DNA of 49,387 nucleotides. Origin: Leeuwenhoekiella parthenopeia (GTDB taxonomy: Bacteria > Bacteroidota > Bacteroidia > Flavobacteriales > Flavobacteriaceae). Where the stretch lies: NCBI RefSeq assembly GCF_020782115.1, contig NZ_JAJGMW010000030.1:1-49387 (forward strand), read 5' to 3'. The stretch's first letter is position 1. Every line of letters starts with the position of its first letter. This document shows positions 26,912 to 34,472 of the stretch, piece by piece. The translations under genes were made by a program, and so were the position numbers. The notes beneath the pieces were generated by a model. That model searched no databases. It was given only the letters and a program-made list of their open reading frames with translations, and was not told the origin of the DNA.

Positions 26912-26961
26912 AACTTCAAATAATGTCTAGTTTAGCAACTCACCAATTAATCAATTTTAAA

Positions 26962-28095
26962 ATGAGAAAATTACTAGTACCCTTTATGCTATGTTTAAGC
27001 TTAACTGCTTTTGCTCAAGAAGAAGAAACTTCATGGACTGATGGTTTTACTTTATCGGGATCTGTTGATGCCTATTTTAGACAAAACATTACTGCTCCCA
27101 ATAAATTTATTGATGTTGATGGAGATGGAGAACTTGACACATATCCAGCACCCGGATCTTCATTTGCCAACCAACCCGGCTTTGCATTAGGTATGGCTAA
27201 CCTGGTTCTTTCTTATGAAAAAGGAAGCGTAGGTGCTGTAGCCGATCTTGTTTACGGTCCACGTGGTACAGATGCTGTTTTTGGTTCAACCACTGCAAGT
27301 TCAAGTATTGTTAACCAATTATATGTGTATTGGAATGCAAGCGAAAAGGTAAAATTCACCTTTGGTAACTGGAATACCTTTTTAGGATACGAGGTTATCT
27401 CTCCTGCTTCAAATTTCAACTACTCTACATCGTATATGTTCTCTTACGGACCGTTCTCTCACAGTGGTCTTAAAGCAGACTTTACAATTGATGAGAGCTG
27501 GAGTGCAATGCTTGCCGTTATGAACTCTACAGACTTTACAGATTTCAACCCATTTGGCAGCTATACCTTTGGAGGTCAGTTAGGCTATTCTACAGATTCT
27601 GGTAGCACCTTCCTAAATGTACTTTACGGAGATCAGGGTGGTAACTATACCGATGAAGGTGGATCAGATGGATACGGATCTACATTCCAGGTTGATTTAA
27701 CTACCGGATATGACGTTTCTGATTCATTTTACTTAGGACTTAATGCCACTTATAATACCACAGCTGCAGGAGATTTCGCTGAAGAAACAGGATTCTACGG
27801 CGTAGCGCTTTACGCTCAGGCTGCACTTAGCGATTCATTTTCTATAGGATTACGTCCTGAATATTTCAGCGAATTTGGAGACTTTGGAGCTATTGGAGGT
27901 ACAGATGCTAATGGCGATGCAAATGTATTTGCTGTGACATTATCAGGTAACGCAAAAGTTGGTCCTTTAACATTTATTCCCGAATTTAGATTAGATTCTG
28001 CTAGCGAGGATGTATTCCTGGATGATTTTGATGGGACACCATCATACTCAGGAAGTCTGGGATCATTCCTTCTTGCGGCCGTATATTCATTTTAA
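26962..28095 (+). CDS. Outer-membrane beta-barrel porin linked to ammonium uptake
   Basis: A 377-residue protein from the ATG at 26962 (MRKLLVPFMLCLSLTAFAQE, a clean signal peptide); an earlier ATG at 26923 would add 13 residues in front of it. The mature part begins FTLSGSVDAYFRQN, with alternating aromatic and Gly/Ser-rich strands and a C-terminal barrel strand (LGSFLLAAVYSF). This matches the Bacteroidota 'putative beta-barrel porin-2' type. It is followed 18 bases later by the PII gene and then by amt, so I infer that it forms an outer-membrane pore for a nitrogen compound. The operon stands opposite gltBD. Confidence 0.75.
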   Translation: MRKLLVPFMLCLSLTAFAQEEETSWTDGFTLSGSVDAYFRQNITAPNKFIDVDGDGELDTYPAPGSSFANQPGFALGMANLVLSYEKGSVGAVADLVYGPRGTDAVFGSTTASSSIVNQLYVYWNASEKVKFTFGNWNTFLGYEVISPASNFNYSTSYMFSYGPFSHSGLKADFTIDESWSAMLAVMNSTDFTDFNPFGSYTFGGQLGYSTDSGSTFLNVLYGDQGGNYTDEGGSDGYGSTFQVDLTTGYDVSDSFYLGLNATYNTTAAGDFAEETGFYGVALYAQAALSDSFSIGLRPEYFSEFGDFGAIGGTDANGDANVFAVTLSGNAKVGPLTFIPEFRLDSASEDVFLDDFDGTPSYSGSLGSFLLAAVYSF

Positions 28096-28113
28096 TCTAA
28101 AATCACATTTACA

Positions 28114-28452
28114 ATGAAAAAAATTGAAGCAATTATTAGAAAATCTAAGTTCTCAGCTGTTAAAAAAGCTTTGCACGAAAAAGGAGTAAACTTCTTTTCT
28201 TACTGGGATGTTACCGGTTTAGGAAACGAAAAACACGGTCACGTTTACCGCGGGGTTTCTTACAGCACCAGCGACATTCAGCGCAGATATCTTTCTATAG
28301 TAGTTAACGACGACTTTGAGCAGGCGACCATAAGCGCAATACTTGAAGCAGGAGCTACCGGTGAAGTGGGTGATGGTAAAATCTTTGTCTCTCACGTAGA
28401 GGAAGCTTACCGAATCAGAACCGGAAAGAAAGGTGGAGACACTTTAAACTAA
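28114..28452 (+). CDS. glnK: Nitrogen regulatory protein P-II (GlnB/GlnK family)
   Basis: A 112-residue PII protein that senses 2-oxoglutarate and ATP/ADP and controls partners such as Amt. Conserved parts are MKKIEAIIRKSKFSAVKKAL, the T-loop GHVYRGVSYSTSD with Tyr50 matching the uridylylated Tyr51 of E. coli, and TGEVGDGKIFVSHVEEAYRI near the end, with IRTG. The T-loop lacks the usual QKG start (NEKHGH instead), and the region after it (IQRRYLSIVVNDD) is family-variant. Its place between a porin and amt points to the GlnK role of gating the ammonium channel. Confidence 0.93.
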   Translation: MKKIEAIIRKSKFSAVKKALHEKGVNFFSYWDVTGLGNEKHGHVYRGVSYSTSDIQRRYLSIVVNDDFEQATISAILEAGATGEVGDGKIFVSHVEEAYRIRTGKKGGDTLN

Positions 28453-28481
28453 AAATTAACCTAATCAAAATTTTATAATAT

Positions 28482-29720
28482 ATGGAAGCAGGATTATTTA
28501 CAGCAAACAACGTATGGATGATGATCTGTACCGGGCTGGTGTTTTTTATGCACCTGGGTTTCTCCTTTCTTGAGATCGGACTTACCCGTGAGAAAAACAC
28601 AATCAATATTTTATTTAAAAACGTTTTTATCATTTGTGTAGGCCTTTTGGTTTACTATATAGGTGGGTTTAACCTTATGTACCCTGGCTTTGCCGAAGAT
28701 TCTTCAGGTATTTTCAGCTTTGCAGGTTTTGGTATCGCTCCTCCTGAAAACGGAATGACTCCCGAATATGCAGACGGTGGTTATACCTGGTGGACCGATT
28801 TCCTTTTCCAGGGAATGTTTGCCGCTACAGCAGCTACTATTGTATCTGGAGCAGTTGCCGAGCGTATTAAACTGGGAAGCTTTATGATTTTTACCGTGAT
28901 CTATGTAGGTCTGGTTTATCCAATCGTAGGTTCCTGGAAATGGGGTGGCGGGTTCTTAGATGCTATGGGCTTCTATGACTTTGCAGGTTCTACCCTGGTT
29001 CACTCTGTAGGCGGATGGGCCGCACTTATCGCGATCTACCTTCTTGGAGCTCGTATTGGTAAATTTGATGAAAACGGAAAGCCCAAAGCAATCCCGGGTC
29101 ACAACATCCCGTTTGCTGCTGCTGGTGTACTTATCCTTTGGTTAGGCTGGTTTGGCTTTAACGGAGGTTCTGTACTTTCAGCTGATCCTGAATTGACTTC
29201 TTTAACCCTGGTTACAACATCTTTAGCTGCAGCTGCAGGTGGTGTTAGTGCGTTTATCGTTTCTACACTTATGTATAAAAACTACGATCTTACTATGTTC
29301 TTAAACGGAATTTTGGGTGGACTTGTAGGTATTACTGCAGGTGCAGATCAAATGTCACCTAATGATGCCGTTCTTATTGGTGTTATCGCTGGTGCAATCA
29401 TCGTTTTTGGTGTTGCTTTGGTTGATAAACTTAAACTGGATGATCCTGTAGGTGCTGTTGCAGTACACTTAATCTGTGGTATTTGGGGTACACTTGCCGT
29501 AGGTATTTTTGGTGCAATGGCTGGTATGGAGCAATTCCTTACGCAGTTAACCGGTGTTGGTATCGTAGGCGCTTTTTGCTGTGTAACTGCCTTTATTATC
29601 TTGTTTACCCTTAAAGCAACAATAGGTCTTCGTGTTTCTGAAAAAGAAGAACTTGAAGGTCTTGATGAGCACGAGCATGGTATGAGTGCATACCCGGACT
29701 TTGGTCTAAACGAGCACTAA
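28482..29720 (+). CDS. amt: Ammonium transporter (Amt family)
   Basis: A 412-residue protein with about 11 membrane helices. Amt hallmarks are visible: FQGMFAATAATIVSGAVAER, WGGGFLDAMGFYDFAGSTLV followed by HSVGGWAALIA (first pore His), and HLICGIWGTLAVGIFG (second pore His). It takes up ammonium. It is the last gene of the porin-PII-amt operon, 29 bases behind the PII gene. A terminator follows at 29746. Confidence 0.97.
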   Translation: MEAGLFTANNVWMMICTGLVFFMHLGFSFLEIGLTREKNTINILFKNVFIICVGLLVYYIGGFNLMYPGFAEDSSGIFSFAGFGIAPPENGMTPEYADGGYTWWTDFLFQGMFAATAATIVSGAVAERIKLGSFMIFTVIYVGLVYPIVGSWKWGGGFLDAMGFYDFAGSTLVHSVGGWAALIAIYLLGARIGKFDENGKPKAIPGHNIPFAAAGVLILWLGWFGFNGGSVLSADPELTSLTLVTTSLAAAAGGVSAFIVSTLMYKNYDLTMFLNGILGGLVGITAGADQMSPNDAVLIGVIAGAIIVFGVALVDKLKLDDPVGAVAVHLICGIWGTLAVGIFGAMAGMEQFLTQLTGVGIVGAFCCVTAFIILFTLKATIGLRVSEKEELEGLDEHEHGMSAYPDFGLNEH

Positions 29721-29745
29721 TTTGTCGATTTAATTATATATTGTT

Positions 29746-29772
29746 AAAACCGCGCTTCTGGCGCGGTTTTTT
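29746..29772 (+). terminator. Terminator after amt
   Basis: AAAACCGCG and CGCGGTTTT form a stem around a 9-base loop region, followed by a T-run, 25 bases past the amt stop. Confidence 0.92.
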
Positions 29773-29787
29773 CATTTCTGGCAATAG

Positions 29788-30132
29788 CTATTTTAAAAAC
29801 TGAATGGTTCCCGGATAATAAGTAGGTTCTCCATTAGCCGCTTTAATCGCATTTATGATAGGAAGTACCAGTGCGATAATAGCGATTACTATTATTCCGA
29901 ACACTCCCAGACCACATAATAAAATCGCAGGAATACATATTATAGAGTATAGAAATAAACTGATTTGAAAATTCAGGATTTGTTTTCCCGACTCGTCCAT
30001 TCCTAAAACTTTGTCTTTTTGGGTTAACCAAATAACTAAAGGCACTATTAGCCCACCAAAACCCGTTATTAAGTCTAAAAGTTGACTTAGGTGAGTTATA
30101 ACAATTAAATTTCGGTCTTCTCTCATCATCAT
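29788..30132 (-). CDS. DUF4870 domain membrane protein
   Basis: A 114-residue protein with three hydrophobic helices. The pattern HLSQLLDLITGFGGLIVPLV, then KDKVLGMDESGKQILNFQIS and VLPIINAIKAANGEPTYYP, is that of DUF4870, a small membrane family of unknown function. Several Met codons begin the frame (MMMREDR); the first is used here. It faces the amt terminator and diverges from the Arg/Ser-rich protein gene. Confidence 0.85.
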   Translation of the reverse strand: MMMREDRNLIVITHLSQLLDLITGFGGLIVPLVIWLTQKDKVLGMDESGKQILNFQISLFLYSIICIPAILLCGLGVFGIIVIAIIALVLPIINAIKAANGEPTYYPGTIQFLK

Positions 30133-30220
30133 AATTGGTTGATTTTTTTGATTGATTACGCTTATTGGTAGCTTTTTTTGATCAATTGTTACAAACGGGT
30201 AAAGGCCGATTTAAAATTTA

Positions 30221-30236
30221 TGGCACGCTCCTTGTA
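30221..30236 (+). promoter_or_regulatory. Sigma54-like promoter (TGGCACG-N4-TTGTA)
   Basis: TGGCACGctccTTGTA matches the RpoN -24/-12 consensus TGGCACG-N4-TTGCA except for one base in the -12 box. The gene start at 30298 is about 60 bases downstream. RpoN is common in flavobacteria; no activator site was found. Confidence 0.5.
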
Positions 30237-30297
30237 ATATACTAAGTGTACCATCCAAAAAGTTAAAAAGAGTACAAACAATCTAAATCCTTTAATT

Positions 30298-31620
30298 ATG
30301 AAAAATCTTATCTTTTTATTCGTTGGTCTGCTTACAGGCCTTGCTCCGATGAAAGCGGAGACTCTGGATGGCGTATATAGAAACTATTACGACGGCAGCC
30401 GCTATATCTTTGTTGAGGGTGGTGTAGAATTTTCGGTATACCCCGACGGTGAGTTTGATTTTGTATTACCACAGGTCGCTCAAAATTATGTAAACGTCAA
30501 TGTAAACGCCGGCCCTGTCAATATAAGTTATAACTCAGGATACAACTACGACCCCTTTGTGCAGTATGATGATTTTGGAGCCGTAATTCAGGTAGAAAAT
30601 GTTCCTGTTTATTATGATAACTGGGGACGTATAATTCAGGCCGGTAGTGTTTATATAAACTATAATAACAACCGAATCGTTAATGTTGGTGGGTTACATG
30701 TTTTTTATAATGGTCCGCGATTCTCTCACGTGACCGGTTTTATCAACATCTATAATAGAAATTATGTGTACCATCCCTATCATAATTTCTTTTACAGACC
30801 TTATTTCGACAGATGTTTGGTTTATAACAGACCGTACAGAAGATACTATTCACCCGTACGTTATGATTATGCTTACCACCGTAGTCATTATGAATTAGGC
30901 TATCGCAACGGATACCGCAATGCATACCATGATTTTAAACGTCCCAGTGGTCGTGTGGCGCACAACAATGCGCGAAGAGGTAGTTATTATGATGCACGTC
31001 AGCGCGTAAGTGCAGACCGCGATTACAGCAGATCTTCTTCATCTAGAAATTCAGCATACAGCAGAAGTTCTAATGATCGAAATGTAAGAAGCGTTTCAAA
31101 CGGAAGATCTTCAAATGATCGAAATGTTATTAATTCGAGATCAAGCTCTGGTCGTTCAGACAATGCAATTATTAACTCGCGATCATCTGACCGTAATGTT
31201 GTAAGCCGAAGCAGCCAGGCCCGAAGCTATGAGAATAATGCCCGTAACGTGCAAAGCAGGTCTCAAAATACAGATGCCAGACAGCGTAACGCAACACCAC
31301 AGCGCCAGATGACTCAAAGTCGTAGTGCTAATCGTGAAATACAGACTAGAAGCTCTGCTCCTAACCGCAACACACAGGTACGAAACACTGCACCGCAACG
31401 TTCAGTTGCTCAGCGCAGCAGTTCAAACCAAAATGTACAAACCAGGAGTGCAGCTCCGCAGCGTCAGGTGAGTCAAAGAAACACCACACCGCAGCGCAGT
31501 GTACAACAACGTTCACAAAGCTCACGCAGCAGCAACGCTGCACGAAGCTCAAACTCTGGCAGAACCCGCAGTTCTGATGCAGGCCGATCTGGAGGAAACT
31601 CCGAAAAAGGCAGAGGATAA
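30298..31620 (+). CDS. Secreted protein with a basic Arg/Ser/Asn/Gln-rich C-terminal half
   Basis: A 440-residue protein with a signal peptide (MKNLIFLFVGLLTGLAPMKA). Residues 21-160 hold beta-strand-like repeats with many Tyr and Asn (YVNVNVNAGPVNISYNSGYN, VPVYYDNWGRII, VYINYNNNRIVNVGGLHVFY). A Tyr/Arg/His-rich stretch follows (RPYFDRCLVYNRPYRRYYSP). From about 215 to the end the sequence is low-complexity with R, S, N and Q, built of imperfect repeats such as SRSSNDRNV and APQRSVAQRSS. The tail is strongly positive, suggesting binding to a polyanion such as extracellular DNA or polysaccharide; this is inference. No family recognised. The gene stands alone behind a sigma54-like promoter. Confidence 0.7.
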   Translation: MKNLIFLFVGLLTGLAPMKAETLDGVYRNYYDGSRYIFVEGGVEFSVYPDGEFDFVLPQVAQNYVNVNVNAGPVNISYNSGYNYDPFVQYDDFGAVIQVENVPVYYDNWGRIIQAGSVYINYNNNRIVNVGGLHVFYNGPRFSHVTGFINIYNRNYVYHPYHNFFYRPYFDRCLVYNRPYRRYYSPVRYDYAYHRSHYELGYRNGYRNAYHDFKRPSGRVAHNNARRGSYYDARQRVSADRDYSRSSSSRNSAYSRSSNDRNVRSVSNGRSSNDRNVINSRSSSGRSDNAIINSRSSDRNVVSRSSQARSYENNARNVQSRSQNTDARQRNATPQRQMTQSRSANREIQTRSSAPNRNTQVRNTAPQRSVAQRSSSNQNVQTRSAAPQRQVSQRNTTPQRSVQQRSQSSRSSNAARSSNSGRTRSSDAGRSGGNSEKGRG

Positions 31621-31673
31621 AATAAGATCCACAAGTTGGATTAAGATTGATTTTTTGGTTGGTTAGTTTGGAA

Positions 31674-31708
31674 GGTCCCGTTTCTGATTTATTCAGAGCG
31701 GGATTTTC
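31674..31708. terminator. Bidirectional hairpin between convergent genes
   Basis: TCCCG-TTTCTGA and TCAGAG-CGGGA form a bulged stem between the Arg/Ser-rich protein gene and the flippase gene. It overlaps the last codons of the flippase, and a T-rich stretch follows on the plus strand. Confidence 0.55.
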
Positions 31709-33158
31709 TTTTGAATACTACCCGATCAACCCAGCCCGTTACTTCCGGAGACATTTTAAACAGGTAAATCGCGGCGCCATAAATAAGCGCTAAAAGAGCT
31801 GATTTTAAAGCAATCGAGAGAATGGGATTGATCGAAAAATCCCAAAAGTAAAAACCACAGCCCAAAACCAAAAGTAAAACCCCTACTCCTAATGACTCCC
31901 GGGTAAAAGGCTGCATCTTGAATTTGGAATACACCACAACAATCTTTGCAATCACATATCCTACCGAAGCTATAAAGGTCGCAATCGCAGCTCCATTAAC
32001 GCCTAAAGTGGGTATGAAAATCAAATTAAGAATTACTGCTATAACAACCAGAATTATCCCCAAAACCAACACCAGCCTATAGTAATCTGAATTGTAAAGA
32101 ATCGCATTGTTGTTACCCAGTATATTATCGGCCAGTTTTGCAAGAGAAATGAGCAAAACCACATACAATCCCTTACTGTAAGAAGAATCCAGAACTAAAT
32201 ACAGACTTTTGATATTGCAGATGATTAATAAAAATATAAGACCTGAAATCACAAAAAGAGTGAGTGAACTTTTCTTGTATAGATCTTTAAGTTCTAAGAA
32301 CCGCCGGTCATTTAAATAGGTCGCTGTAAGTGGATAAAGAATTTGATGCATCGCCCGCGCAGGGACAGCAATCACCGCAGCGATGTAAATCGCAACCGCG
32401 TAATAGGCTACATTTTCTATTGGAATCAGAATATTCAACATAAACATATCGATGTCCAGAATCATCACCGCTACAGATCCTGCAAGAATAATGAGTACAG
32501 CATACTTGAGAATTACAGTAAACTCTTCAGGAATAGCAATCTTAAATCGGGGCATTCTTAAATGAAAGGCATAGCTGAGCATGATAATCATTCGTAATAG
32601 ATAAACCAGTGTAACCCCATATAAAAACTGCGGAATGGTCAATAAATCAACAGCAAAAAGAATTAATAGGACCATCACCCCAAAGCGGTGAAATACTTCG
32701 TTCATCACGGTTCCAAAAACACTTTGCAACTGGGTTTTGGCCCAGGCATAACCAATCTCAAAATAAGCCATTGCGATTGCAATGATTGCTATTAAATATA
32801 CATAGGGCCGAACGATCTCATTTTCTGAAGCTAAAAAATCACTTATCGTATCGTAGAATAAACTAAAGGCAAATAGTAGAGGAAGAATCACCAGCAAGGG
32901 CAAAATCAGCATAAAACTCAAAAAAACATCCTGCTGTCTTCCCGAATATTTAGAGTAAAATTTGATGAGGGTGTTTTGAACACCTACCGAAGCAAATGGC
33001 ATTACCAGTGTGGCAGTACTCAATAAAAACCCAACAAGACCGTAATACTCATCTTCAAAATATTTTACGTACAGCACCAGCGTATTGATCGCTCCAATAC
33101 CAAAACCCAGATAAGTTGTAATGAGGTTCTTAACCGATTGTGACGCAACAATTCCCAT
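31689..33158 (-). CDS. Polysaccharide flippase (Wzx/MVF-type lipid-linked oligosaccharide exporter)
   Basis: A 489-residue membrane protein with about 14 hydrophobic helices. The N-terminus SQSVKNLITTYLGFGIGAIN followed by VGLLSTATLVMPFASVGVQN-type segments is characteristic of the polysaccharide biosynthesis/MATE-like export superfamily. It would flip lipid-linked sugars across the inner membrane. It starts 2 bases downstream of the glycosyltransferase gene in the same direction, supporting an envelope polysaccharide role. Which glycan it handles is unknown. Confidence 0.85.
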   Translation of the reverse strand: MGIVASQSVKNLITTYLGFGIGAINTLVLYVKYFEDEYYGLVGFLLSTATLVMPFASVGVQNTLIKFYSKYSGRQQDVFLSFMLILPLLVILPLLFAFSLFYDTISDFLASENEIVRPYVYLIAIIAIAMAYFEIGYAWAKTQLQSVFGTVMNEVFHRFGVMVLLILFAVDLLTIPQFLYGVTLVYLLRMIIMLSYAFHLRMPRFKIAIPEEFTVILKYAVLIILAGSVAVMILDIDMFMLNILIPIENVAYYAVAIYIAAVIAVPARAMHQILYPLTATYLNDRRFLELKDLYKKSSLTLFVISGLIFLLIICNIKSLYLVLDSSYSKGLYVVLLISLAKLADNILGNNNAILYNSDYYRLVLVLGIILVVIAVILNLIFIPTLGVNGAAIATFIASVGYVIAKIVVVYSKFKMQPFTRESLGVGVLLLVLGCGFYFWDFSINPILSIALKSALLALIYGAAIYLFKMSPEVTGWVDRVVFKRKSRSE

Positions 33159-33160
33159 AC

Positions 33161-34444
33161 TTATAAACGGTGTAAAATAGCTGCAAGTTCTGCCGTTAAT
33201 TGCTTGCGTGTAAATGCTTTTAAATCTGCATCAGGATTTGCTAAACCCTCTTCTTTGTATGCCCTATACCACGCCATTAAAGTCTGCTTAAGTTGTGCCT
33301 TTTGAGCATATTCAAAATACGATCCGGCACCGGTGTCCTTCAGTAGCTTTCTAACGTCTGATTCCGACGGCCCAATGGCCAAAACTGGTCTTCGGGCCGC
33401 AAGATACTCAAATAATTTCCCGGGAATAATCAATTGGGTCTCTGCGGAATCTATTTCGATCAAGACCAAAATCTGGCTGCGGCGTTGCATCTGCAAAGCC
33501 TCCTGATGAGAAATATAGCCGTGTAACTTCAGGTTTTCTTCTAAGCCTTCCGCCTTAACCGATTCTACAACCGAAGCACTGATTTTCCCGGCCAGATTGA
33601 TTCTCAAATCGGTTCCAAATTCCGGTAATGCTGTTTTAAGTTCCCGCAGGACTTCCCACAAAACCTTTGGATTTCGTTCTTCAAGCAGCGATCCTATATG
33701 CGAAAGGCTGAATGATTTATCGAGATGGACTTGAGGCATTTGCTCCTCATCAAATCCGTTTGTAATGCAGCTCACCGGTTTTGAAGTTTGGGCTTCAAAT
33801 AATTTTTGGGTGGCATAACTGGTGACCAAAAGATGATCTGCACCGGTAAGTACTTTTGATTCAAGCTCGCTGTGTTTCTTTTGAGAAGCACGGGTAAGCT
33901 TCAGTTTTTTCTGATAGCCGATCTGCGTCCAGGGATCCCTAAAATCGGCCAGCCAGGGCAAACCGGTTTTTGACTTCAGCCGAAGGCCTACAAGATGTAA
34001 ACTGTGCGGAGGTCCGGTAGTTATAAGGCAATCAACCGGATTATTTTTAAGATACTGCTCCAGAAAACGTACCGAAGGCTTAATCCAAAACTTACGCGCA
34101 TCCGGGATAAACAGGTTACCCCGTACAAAAAGCATCAGCTTCTGAAGTGCAGACTGTTTTTCTTCAGCCCTGATAATCCCGGAACTCAATTGCTCTGTGC
34201 TTTTCTTAGAAAATGCCGAAGCTAAAGCATAGGGTTCAAAAATAGGCTGCTTAATGACTTCGATTCCTTCCGGTATTTCCGCCAGCAGGCTTTCATCCTG
34301 TATTGGATAATGCGGATTTTGAGGCACGTAAACTACAGGCTCGATCTCAAAATCCCGCAGGTATTTTACAAATTTTAGCCAGCGCTGCACCCCCGGTCCA
34401 CCTGCGGGAGGCCAATAATAACAGATGATCAGCGCCTTTTTCAA
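33161..34444 (-). CDS. Glycosyltransferase, family 4-like
   Basis: A 427-residue GT-B fold transferase. The N-terminus (ALIICYYWPPAGGPGVQRWL) contains the Gly-rich loop common to GT4 enzymes. The middle contains DCLITTGPPHSLHLVGL and LPWLADFRDPW, the latter typical of this subgroup. The C-terminal domain carries LHGYISHQEALQMQRRSQIL and IIPGKLFEYLAARRPVLAIG, where the E-x7-E-like region (Glu in KLFEYLA) binds the nucleotide sugar. Likely adds a sugar in surface polysaccharide assembly. It lies between the YfhO-like gene and the flippase gene on the same strand. Confidence 0.88.
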   Translation of the reverse strand: MKKALIICYYWPPAGGPGVQRWLKFVKYLRDFEIEPVVYVPQNPHYPIQDESLLAEIPEGIEVIKQPIFEPYALASAFSKKSTEQLSSGIIRAEEKQSALQKLMLFVRGNLFIPDARKFWIKPSVRFLEQYLKNNPVDCLITTGPPHSLHLVGLRLKSKTGLPWLADFRDPWTQIGYQKKLKLTRASQKKHSELESKVLTGADHLLVTSYATQKLFEAQTSKPVSCITNGFDEEQMPQVHLDKSFSLSHIGSLLEERNPKVLWEVLRELKTALPEFGTDLRINLAGKISASVVESVKAEGLEENLKLHGYISHQEALQMQRRSQILVLIEIDSAETQLIIPGKLFEYLAARRPVLAIGPSESDVRKLLKDTGAGSYFEYAQKAQLKQTLMAWYRAYKEEGLANPDADLKAFTRKQLTAELAAILHRL

Positions 34445-34472
34445 TGCAATGCGTGTGTCGTTTAATTCGCCT

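Larger units (their letters stand above)
26489..26961. promoter_or_regulatory. Shared control region between gltBD and the porin-PII-amt operon
   Basis: A 473-bp AT-rich spacer between divergent nitrogen-assimilation operons. For gltB a weak promoter candidate on the minus strand is TTG, 23 bases, TATTTTGC (about 26600-26635). On the amt side there are two inverted repeats at 26837-26860 and 26891-26911 (listed separately). A degenerate copy of the CGCTTTCGCGAAAGCG family lies near 26815-26832. No regulator gene adjoins. Confidence 0.5.
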
